Below are positions 42,155 through 49,728 of a stretch of DNA of 64,000 nucleotides, in pieces. Made by a program: the position numbers and the translations under genes. The stretch covers positions 124,001 through 188,000 of the forward strand of contig NZ_JBFBVU010000002.1 of the NCBI RefSeq assembly GCF_040689105.1, written 5' to 3'. Under the pieces are notes generated by a model. The model was not told where the DNA came from. It did not search any database and saw nothing but the letters and a program-made list of their open reading frames with translations. The stretch comes from Meridianimarinicoccus marinus. Its GTDB lineage: Bacteria; Pseudomonadota; Alphaproteobacteria; Rhodobacterales; Rhodobacteraceae. How positions within the stretch are numbered: the stretch's first letter is position 1; each line of letters starts with the position of its first letter.

Positions 42155-43210
42155 ATGCGCCGCCGCAGCTTTCTGGCCCTCTCCGCCGCCGCCCTTGCCG
42201 CCCCGGCGTGGAGCGCGACCGGCGCCCGCTTCGTGACGGCAGCCTCGCGCCCCGACAACTCCACATGGCTGGTCGGCCTGTCGGACAGCGCCGAAGTGCT
42301 GTTCCAAATCCCGATCCCGGCGCGGGGCCATGCCGCCGCCACCCACCCGCATCAGGCGCAAGCGGTGGCCTTCGCCCGGCGGCCCGGACGGTTCGCGGTG
42401 ATTCTCGACTGCCTGACGGGCCGCGAAACCGCGCGTCTGACCGCCCCCGAGGGCCGGCATTTCTATGGCCATGGCGCGTTCACCGCAGACGGGCGCTATT
42501 TGCTGACCACCGAGAACGACTATGACGGGCCAGACGGGCGCATCGGCATTTGGGATGTGACCGCCGGGTATACGCGCATCGACGAGGTTCCCTCGGGCGG
42601 AATCGGTCCGCATGAGATCCGTCGCCTGCCCGATGGAGGGTTTGCCGTGGCCAATGGCGGCATTCAGACCCACCCGGACTACCAGCGCGCCAAGCTGAAC
42701 CTGCCGACCATGCAGCCTAACCTGACCTACTTTGACCCGCAGGGGCAGATCACCGAACAGGCCGCACCACCGGCTGACCTGCACCAGAATTCCATCCGCC
42801 ACATCGACGTGGATCGCGCGGGCCGCGTGGTGATGGCCCTGCAATGGCAGGGCGATCCGCGCCAGCCGGTGCCACTGGCGGCTTCGCACCGCCGGGGCGA
42901 GGAACTGCGCTTTCACCCCCATCCCGACACCGCGAAACTGCGCCAGTATGGCGGCTCGGTCGCGGTTGCGGGCGACGGGTCGGAATTTGCCGTGACCGGG
43001 CCAAAGGGCGATCACATCTTGTATTTCCGGGGCGCCGATGCGGTCCCGGCAGGCGGTGATGCCTTGCCGCAGGCCAGCGGCGTGGCGCAGATGGGCGACG
43101 GGCTGGCCATCACCCGCACCGGCGGCCTGACCCTGCGCCAGAACGGGCGGATGGTCGATCATGCGACCGGGGACAACTGGACCTGGGACAACCACCTGGT
43201 GCCGATCTGA
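42155..43210 (+). CDS. DUF1513 family Tat-exported protein
   Basis: A 351-residue protein with an N-terminal RRRSFLALSAAALAAPAWS that fits a twin-arginine signal (RR-x-F-L). The mature part has a WD/beta-propeller-like flavour: repeated GRFAV, GHGAF, GGFAVANGG and GSEFAVTGP strands. The family (DUF1513) routinely follows imelysin-DHOR-imelysin genes and is thought to be part of the same iron system; its role is not known. Last gene of the operon; no clear terminator follows. Confidence 0.88.
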   Translation: MRRRSFLALSAAALAAPAWSATGARFVTAASRPDNSTWLVGLSDSAEVLFQIPIPARGHAAATHPHQAQAVAFARRPGRFAVILDCLTGRETARLTAPEGRHFYGHGAFTADGRYLLTTENDYDGPDGRIGIWDVTAGYTRIDEVPSGGIGPHEIRRLPDGGFAVANGGIQTHPDYQRAKLNLPTMQPNLTYFDPQGQITEQAAPPADLHQNSIRHIDVDRAGRVVMALQWQGDPRQPVPLAASHRRGEELRFHPHPDTAKLRQYGGSVAVAGDGSEFAVTGPKGDHILYFRGADAVPAGGDALPQASGVAQMGDGLAITRTGGLTLRQNGRMVDHATGDNWTWDNHLVPI

Positions 43211-43313
43211 CAGATTTCGTGAACTGCCCTGCGCGTCAGTTTCGTTGCGTCTTTACCAAAAATTTGGCAGGCTTCGCGCATTAATCACCGCAGAGTGACT
43301 TCAGAGGCAGATC

Positions 43314-43631
43314 ATGGCACCCCATCGCACCATCCCGCTCTTCGCAATTGCGACCGCGCTTACGGTTCTGACCGCCCCGCTGGCAGAAGCCGGGCGCATC
43401 GAACAGGCCTGCAAGCAATCCGACCGCGCCTCTGGCCGCGGCTCGGTCTGCACCTGTATCCAGCAGGTCGCCGACCAGATGCTCAGCCGCCGCGACCAGA
43501 AGCTGGCGGCAAGCTTTTTCCAGGACCCGCACAAGGCGCAGGAAATCCGCCAGTCGGACAACCGCCGCGACGAGAAGTTCTGGAAACGCTACAAGCAGTT
43601 CGGCTCCACCGCCGCGCGTTCCTGCAGCTAG
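43314..43631 (+). CDS. Small secreted cysteine-containing protein
   Basis: A 105-residue protein with a signal peptide (about residues 5-26, cleaving near LAEA-G). The mature part has four Cys (33, 46, 48, 104), enough for two disulphides, and is rich in Arg, Gln and Lys with helical character. Such proteins are common in Rhodobacteraceae and often wrongly labelled arginine transporter. AGAGG precedes the ATG. It converges on the LMW-PTP gene, 15 bp away. Function unknown. Confidence 0.8.
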   Translation: MAPHRTIPLFAIATALTVLTAPLAEAGRIEQACKQSDRASGRGSVCTCIQQVADQMLSRRDQKLAASFFQDPHKAQEIRQSDNRRDEKFWKRYKQFGSTAARSCS

Positions 43632-43646
43632 GACAACGGCCCGCCC

Positions 43647-44102
43647 CTACAGGTCGTGCGTCGCGATGAAGCCCCGGCTGGCCGCTTCGATCAGGTCCAG
43701 GGCTTCGTTGAAATCGCGCGTGTAATAGGGATCGGGCACTTCCCGCACCGGCTGATCGGGCGCATAGTCCAGAAACAGGCGGACCGGCGTCGGGACGCCG
43801 GACGGGCGCTGCGCCTCCACATCCGCCAGATTGCTGCGATCCATCACCAGGATTTCGTCAAAAGCCACGAAATCGCGGTGGGAAAACTGCCGCGCCCGCA
43901 GGGCCGACAGGTCATAGCCGCGAGCCCTTGCGGCGCGGATCGCCGGGCCATAGGGCGGCTCGCCCACATGCCAATTTCCGGTTCCGGCGCTGTCGATCTC
44001 CAGATCCGGCGCCAACGCCCGCAGCACGCCTTCGGCGGAAGGCGACCGGCAGATGTTGCCAAGACAGACGAACAGGACGCGGCGCACGGGTGATCGGGTC
44101 AT
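43647..44102 (-). CDS. Low-molecular-weight protein-tyrosine phosphatase
   Basis: A 151-residue cysteine phosphatase. The P-loop CLGNICRSP (Cys13 to Arg19, CX5R) is right at the N-terminus, and the general-acid motif DPYY is near residue 123. The SAGTGNWHVG segment is also conserved. Cytosolic; removes phosphate from tyrosine in proteins or small phosphoarginine/phosphotyrosine substrates, here undefined. It is divergent from the sirtuin gene with a 51-bp gap. Confidence 0.93.
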   Translation of the reverse strand: MTRSPVRRVLFVCLGNICRSPSAEGVLRALAPDLEIDSAGTGNWHVGEPPYGPAIRAARARGYDLSALRARQFSHRDFVAFDEILVMDRSNLADVEAQRPSGVPTPVRLFLDYAPDQPVREVPDPYYTRDFNEALDLIEAASRGFIATHDL

Positions 44103-44153
44103 GGGTCTGTGCTATTACATTGGACAGTATTTTCAAAGACCTCGGAGGCGGTG

Positions 44154-44867
44154 ATGCCCGCGATTGTTGTGTTGAGTGGTGCCGGACTGTCGGCGGAAAG
44201 CGGGCTGGGAACGTTTCGCGACACCTCGGGGCTGTGGGCCCGATACGATCTGAGGGATGTGGCCACGCCCGAAGGCTTTGCCCGCAATCCGCAACTTGTC
44301 CATGACTTCTACAACGCCCGCCGCGCCAATGCCCTGGCCTCAGAGCCCAACGCCGCGCATCGCGCCCTGGCACGTCTGGAAGCAGCCCTTGGGCTCGAGA
44401 TGTACTGTGTCACCCAGAACATTGATCCGCTGCTGGAGCAGGCCGGGATGCGCCGGGTGGTGCACATGCATGGGCAGTTGATGCGCATGCAATGCGCCGG
44501 ATGCGGCCACCGCTGGGATGCGCCTGCGTCCACACGGGCGGACGATCCCTGCCCGGCCTGCAACGGGCCCCACACCCGCCCCGACGTGGTCTGGTTCGGC
44601 GAGATCCCCTATTACATGGATGAAATCGCCGAGGCGTTGGAAAGCTGCGCCGTCTTCGTGTCGATCGGCACCTCAGGCAGCGTCTATCCGGCAGCAGGCT
44701 TCGTGCAGATCGCCCGCGAGGCCGGGGCGCATACGGTCGAGTTGAACCTCGAAGCTTCCGAGACCGCCTCGCAATTCGACGAGTTGCGGCAGGGTCCGGC
44801 CAGCGCGGTTGTGGCGCAATGGGTAGAAGAAATCCTCTCCGCTCACCGGGACACCAACCCGGTCTAG
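44154..44867 (+). CDS. cobB: NAD-dependent protein deacylase (sirtuin)
   Basis: Sir2-family enzyme of 237 residues that removes acyl groups from lysines using NAD. The NAD motif GAGLSAESGLGTFR (residues 9-22), TQNID, the catalytic His in VHMHGQ and four zinc Cys in two CxxC pairs (CAGC, CPAC) are visible. The YDLR-like segment (ARYDLRDVATPEGF) resembles sirtuins that accept succinyl or malonyl groups. The ATG at 44154 has GGAGG at 44144-44148; a GTG at 44151 is the alternative. The name follows the bacterial CobB family. Confidence 0.93.
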   Translation: MPAIVVLSGAGLSAESGLGTFRDTSGLWARYDLRDVATPEGFARNPQLVHDFYNARRANALASEPNAAHRALARLEAALGLEMYCVTQNIDPLLEQAGMRRVVHMHGQLMRMQCAGCGHRWDAPASTRADDPCPACNGPHTRPDVVWFGEIPYYMDEIAEALESCAVFVSIGTSGSVYPAAGFVQIAREAGAHTVELNLEASETASQFDELRQGPASAVVAQWVEEILSAHRDTNPV

Positions 44868-44989
44868 GCACGCGGCGATCCGCGCGGCCCCGCAAGGACA
44901 CGAATCGGGCGATCCCCACCTGTGACACGCACCACTTCTGCCCCTAGACTGATCGGCACATCATCCTGCGCATTTCTGGAGGAAACATC

Positions 44990-45559
44990 ATGCGTATCAT
45001 TTCCCTTGTCGCGGGGCTGAGCCTTCTGGCCGGCCCGCTGTTCGCCTGGACGCTGGACAACGCCGCCTCGTCGATCAGCTATGTCACCACCAAAAATGGC
45101 AGCACATCCGAGGCCAACCTGCTGTCCGACCTCTCAGGCACGGTGGGCGACGACGGCACTGCAACCGTCGAGATCTCGCTGGGCTCCGTGGAAACCTTCA
45201 TCGACATCCGCAACGAGCGGATGCGCGAGTTCGTCTTCAAGGTCGTGGATTTCCCGATTGCCACCGTTTCTGCGGCGCTGGACCCGGCCGCGATGGCAGG
45301 CATGGCGCCGGGCAGCACCACCGAGGCCAGTTTCGAGGTGACCGTTGCCGCCAATGGCACCGAGGCCAGCTATGAGGCGACGGCCTATGTCACGCAGGTC
45401 GGCGAGGATCGGGTGCTTGTGGCCTCAAAAGCGCCGATCATCGTGCATGCCGAAGATCTTGGCTATGACGAGGGCATTTCGAAACTGCAGGAGATCGCCG
45501 GGCTTGATTCGATCGAACCGACGGTCCCGGTGGCCTTCCACCTGGTCTTCGACCGATAG
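44990..45559 (+). CDS. YceI-family periplasmic lipocalin-like protein
   Basis: A 189-residue secreted protein with signal MRIISLVAGLSLLAGPLFA. The rest matches YceI: WTLDNAASSISYVTTKNG, then SLGSVETFIDIRNERMREFVF and a C-terminal VPVAFHLVFDR. YceI proteins form a lipocalin-like barrel binding isoprenoid or lipid ligands and respond to stress. GGAGGAAA lies 8 bases before the ATG. It stands alone and converges on the copper chaperone gene across a hairpin. Confidence 0.87.
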   Translation: MRIISLVAGLSLLAGPLFAWTLDNAASSISYVTTKNGSTSEANLLSDLSGTVGDDGTATVEISLGSVETFIDIRNERMREFVFKVVDFPIATVSAALDPAAMAGMAPGSTTEASFEVTVAANGTEASYEATAYVTQVGEDRVLVASKAPIIVHAEDLGYDEGISKLQEIAGLDSIEPTVPVAFHLVFDR

Positions 45560-45567
45560 GGTCGTGG

Positions 45568-45585
45568 GGGGGCCGCGCGGCCCCC
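45568..45585. terminator. Bidirectional terminator between YceI and PCu(A)C genes
   Basis: GGGGGCC / GGCCCCC with a GCGC loop, in the 36-bp gap between convergent stops. GC-rich without T-run; function inferred from position. Confidence 0.45.
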
Positions 45586-45595
45586 GCCGCAGGGA

Positions 45596-46084
45596 TCAGT
45601 TGCCGTGGCCCTGCTTGTGCATGCCGTGGCCGCCGTCGGCCGGCTTGCGGTCCAGATCGACCACCACGTCCACGGTCATCTCGCCGGCCTTTTCGAAGGT
45701 CAGGGTCAGGGGGAAGGTTTCGCCCTGCTCCATCGGCTGGGTCAGACCCATGAACATGACGTGGTCGCCGCCACGCTTCAGCATGTGCATACCCCCGGCG
45801 GGCACCGGGAAGCCTTCTTCCACATGGAGCATCTGCATGACGCCGTTGTCGGCTTCCTTGTGGGTGTGCAACTCGACCCGCTGCGCCACCGGTGCTGAGG
45901 CGGCGACCAGGCGGTCATCCTCGGCGCCGGTGTTCTCGATCACCAGGAAGGCGGCGCCGGATTTGGCGGCCTTGCCGGCGCTGCGGGCATAGGCATCGGA
46001 GACGACGATATCTGCGGCGGCGGCAGAGGCGAAGGCCAGGCCAGCGGTCAGCGCCGCGGCCAGAAGGGAAAATCTGGAGGTCAT
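45596..46084 (-). CDS. Periplasmic copper chaperone PCu(A)C
   Basis: A 162-residue secreted protein (signal about residues 1-24). It carries the H-x10-M-x21-H-x-M copper(I) motif within HTHKEADNGVMQML... GGMHMLKRGGDHVMFM. PCu(A)C proteins deliver copper to the CuA site of cytochrome c oxidase, together with a Sco protein that is not in the window. The extra C-terminal tail ADGGHGMHKQGHGN is His/Met-rich and may add copper sites. GAGGATACCGAA precedes the ATG. It lies 41 bp after the DUF2946-like gene on the same strand, a copper pair. Confidence 0.92.
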   Translation of the reverse strand: MTSRFSLLAAALTAGLAFASAAAADIVVSDAYARSAGKAAKSGAAFLVIENTGAEDDRLVAASAPVAQRVELHTHKEADNGVMQMLHVEEGFPVPAGGMHMLKRGGDHVMFMGLTQPMEQGETFPLTLTFEKAGEMTVDVVVDLDRKPADGGHGMHKQGHGN

Positions 46085-46125
46085 TTCGGTATCCTCGAAT
46101 CACGGAATTGGGCTTGGGGAAGGGA

Positions 46126-46476
46126 TCAGAGGATCCGCGGCGGTCCCCGCGCCCGGTGCGCGATCAAGGGGGCCGCTTCGGCCTGTGTCTGCGCCTGCGT
46201 GAACACCAGTTTCCGGGGCTGAACCTGCCGCGCGGTCAGGTCGAGGGGCGCGGCAAGCCCGGCCATGGCCGACATCACGCAATCGGGGCAGACATGGGGG
46301 CGGCTGACCGGCTGTCCGTCGCGATCCACGGTCACCGCGACCGGGCCGGTGCCGGTGCACAGCACCACGGTTCCGGCAACCCGCGCGGTGCCGCGCGACA
46401 GGCCCAGATGCACGCTGGTGAGGGAAACCAGCACGATCAGACACAGGCCGACGAAAAGGCGGATCAGGGACAGCAT
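46126..46476 (-). CDS. DUF2946-like membrane protein with CxxC
   Basis: A 116-residue protein with one N-terminal hydrophobic helix (LIRLFVGLCLIVLVSLTSVHL) and a CPDC pair (HVCPDCVMSAMAG) in the periplasmic part, matching the pattern of DUF2946-type proteins found with copper genes. The ATG at 46476 gives the usual start MLSLIRLF. It precedes the PCu(A)C gene on the same strand. The CxxC pair suggests copper or disulphide exchange; no activity is known. Confidence 0.75.
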   Translation of the reverse strand: MLSLIRLFVGLCLIVLVSLTSVHLGLSRGTARVAGTVVLCTGTGPVAVTVDRDGQPVSRPHVCPDCVMSAMAGLAAPLDLTARQVQPRKLVFTQAQTQAEAAPLIAHRARGPPRIL

Positions 46477-46554
46477 TGCCGCCAGCGTTAGCCCCGCCCT
46501 CGGCCCGCGCCAAGGCATGGCGCACGGTCTGCGACAGCGTGCTGCATCAAACGC

Positions 46555-46578
46555 AAAAAGCCCCGCCAGAAGCGGGGC
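46555..46578 (-). terminator. Rho-independent terminator of rpmB
   Basis: On the rpmB strand, GCCCCGC / GCGGGGC with a 5-base loop is followed by TTTTT and GCG. It is a textbook intrinsic terminator just after the L28 gene. Confidence 0.9.
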
Positions 46579-46600
46579 CTTGCCTCGGAACATCGGGCGA

Positions 46601-46888
46601 TCAGGCGGTGGCCTGTGCCTTTGCGATGTCCTTCTTGATCTTCAGCGCATCCGAGGACAGCTCGGCATCCTTGGCTTTCGCAAGGTAGGCGTCCAGACCC
46701 CCGCGGTGATCCACCGAACGCAGCGCGGCGTTCGAGATCCGCAGCTTGAACGAGCGGCCAAGGGTGTCGGAAATCAGCGTCACGTCCTGCAGGTTGGGCA
46801 GGAACCGGCGCTTGGTCTTGTTGTTGGCGTGGCTGACATTGTTGCCAGACATCGGGCCTTTTCCAGTCAGTTCGCAGCGGCGCGACAT
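46601..46888 (-). CDS. rpmB: 50S ribosomal protein L28
   Basis: A 95-residue ribosomal protein. It begins MSRRCELTGKGPMSGNNVSHANNKTKRRFLPN, the L28 signature, and lacks the CxxC pair of zinc-binding forms (only one Cys). The C-terminal AKAKDAELSSDALKIKKDI tail is longer than in E. coli, as usual in alphaproteobacteria. It has its own terminator; upstream is a 130-bp gap to the EamA gene, which is on the same strand. Confidence 0.97.
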   Translation of the reverse strand: MSRRCELTGKGPMSGNNVSHANNKTKRRFLPNLQDVTLISDTLGRSFKLRISNAALRSVDHRGGLDAYLAKAKDAELSSDALKIKKDIAKAQATA

Positions 46889-47018
46889 GGCGGTTTCCTT
46901 TGTGTTCTCTATACGGCGGGGTTCGGGCGGTCCCGAACGCGGCAAGGGTAAAACAAAGGGGCGCCGACCAGCAGCGCCCAAATGCGTTGGGAGGCTTTAG
47001 GCCCTGCGCGCTGGGGCG

Positions 47019-47930
47019 TCAAGCGCTTTGTACCGATGGCGGCCGCCGCCGGGTCTCGCGCCACAGGGAATACAGGCCCGCGCCCAATATCAGCGCGCTG
47101 CCAATGTAGACCGGCAGTCCGGGCGATTCGCCGAAGACGAACATGCCCAGAAGCACCCCGAACAGCAGGCGGGTGTAGCGAAACGGTGTGACAACAGAGA
47201 CTTCGCCGGTCCTCATCGCCTGTGTCAGGGCCGAATAGGCGGCCACGCCGACCACGGTGGCAATCGCAATGAACCCCAGCGCCGGGGCCATAGCCCCACT
47301 GCCCGCGCCCAGTCGCCCACCAATTCCGGTGGCCAGCAGCAGCGCCCCGGTGGGGATCAGAACCGCGAATCCGCACAGGCCTAACTGCCAGTTCGACAGG
47401 CTGCGGGGAGAGGCCCGCGTGGCCAGATCGCGGCCCGCGAATCCGGCCATGCCGAGCAGCGCGAAGATCGCCACCGGCCCCAGCCCCTCGCCGCCGGGCC
47501 GCAGAATCAGCATCACCCCGCTCAGCCCCACGGCGATGGCCAGCCAGCGCCGCCAGCCCACCTTTTCATGAAAGATCAGTGCCGCCCCCGCGACCACCAC
47601 CAGCGGTGTCGCCTGCAGGATTGCCGACACGGTGGACAGCGGCATCAGCGCGATGGCCATGGTGTAGCCCAGCCGCCCCAGCATCTCGGAGGCCGCGCGC
47701 AGGATCATCGGGCGCGAAGCCATGTCGGGATGCCACAACCCCTGCCGGGCGATCTTGGCCAGCAGCGCGTAAAGCAGCGCACCGCCCGCCCCGAACAGCA
47801 TCAGCACCAGACCCACCGGGAAGGTACCGGCGGCGGACTTCAGGAACACGTCCTCGATCGCGAAGCCCGCCATGGCGGCGATCATCAACCCGGCCCCTTT
47901 CAAGTTGTCCGAGACCGGATGTGGGCTCAT
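47019..47930 (-). CDS. EamA-family (DMT) transporter
   Basis: Ten-helix inner-membrane transporter of 303 residues with two EamA repeats (first helix LKGAGLMIAAMAGFAIEDVFL; second repeat from GPVAIFALLGMAGFAGRDLA). The ATG overlaps the meaB stop (ATGA), so it is co-translated with MeaB, an odd pairing without an obvious functional link. The substrate is unknown. It is distinct in sequence from the EamA protein at 4843. Confidence 0.9.
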   Translation of the reverse strand: MSPHPVSDNLKGAGLMIAAMAGFAIEDVFLKSAAGTFPVGLVLMLFGAGGALLYALLAKIARQGLWHPDMASRPMILRAASEMLGRLGYTMAIALMPLSTVSAILQATPLVVVAGAALIFHEKVGWRRWLAIAVGLSGVMLILRPGGEGLGPVAIFALLGMAGFAGRDLATRASPRSLSNWQLGLCGFAVLIPTGALLLATGIGGRLGAGSGAMAPALGFIAIATVVGVAAYSALTQAMRTGEVSVVTPFRYTRLLFGVLLGMFVFGESPGLPVYIGSALILGAGLYSLWRETRRRPPSVQSA

Positions 47931-48925
47931 CGCCCGAGCCAGCGCAGCATCTCTTCGGCGGCCGGACCCGGCATCTTGTCACCTGTCGCCACGGCCTTGC
48001 CTAGGTCCACCATGCGCGCGCGCGCCTCGGCCGAGCCGGTGAGTCGCGCCAGCAGCCCTTGCCGCACTTCTTCCTCGAACCAGTGGCGGGCCTGGGTGGC
48101 GCGGCGCGAGTCCCAATGGCCATTTTCGCGGCGCCATGCGGTCAGGGTTTCCATCTCGGCCCAGGCATCCGCCAGCCCGGTTTCCTCGGTGGCCGAGACC
48201 ATGACCGCCTTGGGAAAGCCCTGCGGATCCTGCGGCCGCTTGCGCAGCAGCCGCAGCGCCCCCGCGTAATCGGCACAGGTGCGGGTTGCCACCGGTTTCA
48301 GGTCGCCATCGGCCTTGTTGACCACGATCAGGTCGGCGATCTCCATGATGCCGCGCTTGACGCCCTGCAATTCGTCGCCGCCCGCCGGGGCCATCAGCAG
48401 CACGAACAGGTCGGACATCTCGGCGACCATGGTTTCGGACTGGCCGACGCCCACGGTTTCGATCAGCACCACGTCGAACCCGGCTGCTTCGCACAGCGTC
48501 ACCGCCTCCCGCGTGCGGCGGGCGACGCCGCCCAACTGGGTCTGGCTGGGCGAGGGGCGGATGAAGGCCAGCGGATCGCGGCTCAGCCGCTCCATCCGCG
48601 TCTTGTCGCCCAGGATCGAGCCACCCGACCGGGCCGAGGAGGGATCCACCGCCAACACCGCAACGCGCTTGCCCTGCCCCGTCAGCATCTTGCCGAAAGC
48701 CTCGATGAAGGTGGATTTGCCGACGCCCGGCGTGCCCGACAGCCCGATCCGCAAGGCCTGCCGGCCCGCCCCCCTGACCGCGTCCAGCAGCGCGTTGGCC
48801 TGCGCCCGGTGATCGTCGCGGCCGCTTTCCACCAGGGTGATGGCCCGCGCCAGCGCGCGGCGTTCCCCGCGCAGGATGGCTTGGGCAAGCGTATCTTGAG
48901 GGGCGGTCGTCATCGCCTGGGACAT
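47927..48925 (-). CDS. meaB: Methylmalonyl-CoA mutase-associated GTPase MeaB (ArgK family)
   Basis: A 332-residue G3E-type GTPase that loads and protects adenosylcobalamin on methylmalonyl-CoA mutase. Walker A GTPGVGKST (Lys70), VDPSSARSGGSILGDKTRM, the switch IETVGVGQSE and the base motif VNKADGD are all present. No mutase gene lies in the window. GGAGG lies about 10 bases before the ATG at 48925. Divergent from the DUF3108 gene. Older annotations as ArgK (arginine transport ATPase) are misleading. Confidence 0.94.
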   Translation of the reverse strand: MSQAMTTAPQDTLAQAILRGERRALARAITLVESGRDDHRAQANALLDAVRGAGRQALRIGLSGTPGVGKSTFIEAFGKMLTGQGKRVAVLAVDPSSARSGGSILGDKTRMERLSRDPLAFIRPSPSQTQLGGVARRTREAVTLCEAAGFDVVLIETVGVGQSETMVAEMSDLFVLLMAPAGGDELQGVKRGIMEIADLIVVNKADGDLKPVATRTCADYAGALRLLRKRPQDPQGFPKAVMVSATEETGLADAWAEMETLTAWRRENGHWDSRRATQARHWFEEEVRQGLLARLTGSAEARARMVDLGKAVATGDKMPGPAAEEMLRWLGR

Positions 48926-49017
48926 GGCGGCGGATCCTCCTGAACTGTCTTTGCGTTGTCTTGCCTTGGGGGCGAAGGTATGTCCAGACCAGCGGCTCTG
49001 GCGACAGGATGTGACAA

Positions 49018-49728
49018 ATGCGCGGATTTCTTCTTGGCGGTCTGGTGCTGGCGGGGCTGGCCGGCCCGGCGCAGGCCGAAACGGCCACCTACAATGTCAG
49101 CTTCGCGGGCATCCGCGCCGGGATTCTGGCCTTCGACGGGGCCGAAAAGGGCGGGCGCTATGCGGTCAATGGCGCGGCCCGGCCCAGCGGGCTGCTGAAG
49201 GCGCTGTTCGATGCCTCGGTCGACACCCATGCCGCGGGGCGGGTGCAGGGCAACAGCTATCGCCCGGCCAACGCCCGCGAGATTACCCGCGACGACGGCG
49301 ACACCGTGACCCGCACCGTCAGCTTCTCGGGCAGTGGCGTGCCCAGCTACACCCGCACCCCGCCGCGCAAGAAGCCGCCCGCACATGCTGCGCCCGCCGC
49401 GCAGCAGAAGGGCACGGTGGACACCACCACCGCCGCCTATGCCATCCTGCGCGATCGCCCCGCCCATCTGGCCTGCAAACTGGACATCGAGATCTTCGAC
49501 GGCGCCAAGCGGCATCGCATCCGGCTGCAGGATCCTGCGCCAACCCGCAACGGGCTGACCTGCTCGGGCACCTACAGCCGGGTCGCCGGGTTCAGTCCCG
49601 AGGAAATGGCCGAACGCGTCAACTGGCCCCTGAGCATGGACTATGAACAGATGGCCAACGGCACGATGCGGGTGACCGGCCTGACCTTCCCCACCAGCTT
49701 CGGCAAAGCCCGCATCCGCCGCCGGTGA
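49018..49728 (+). CDS. DUF3108 family secreted protein
   Basis: A 236-residue protein with signal peptide (MRGFLLGGLVLAGLAGPAQA). It is beta-rich: TYNVSFAGIRAGILAFD at the mature start and many alternating strands, matching DUF3108, a family of periplasmic or outer-membrane proteins of unknown role. A Pro/Ala/Lys-rich insertion near residue 115 (PPRKKPPAHAAPAAQQK) is noteworthy. The stop overlaps the hrpB GTG (GTGA), so the two are coupled. Confidence 0.85.
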   Translation: MRGFLLGGLVLAGLAGPAQAETATYNVSFAGIRAGILAFDGAEKGGRYAVNGAARPSGLLKALFDASVDTHAAGRVQGNSYRPANAREITRDDGDTVTRTVSFSGSGVPSYTRTPPRKKPPAHAAPAAQQKGTVDTTTAAYAILRDRPAHLACKLDIEIFDGAKRHRIRLQDPAPTRNGLTCSGTYSRVAGFSPEEMAERVNWPLSMDYEQMANGTMRVTGLTFPTSFGKARIRRR

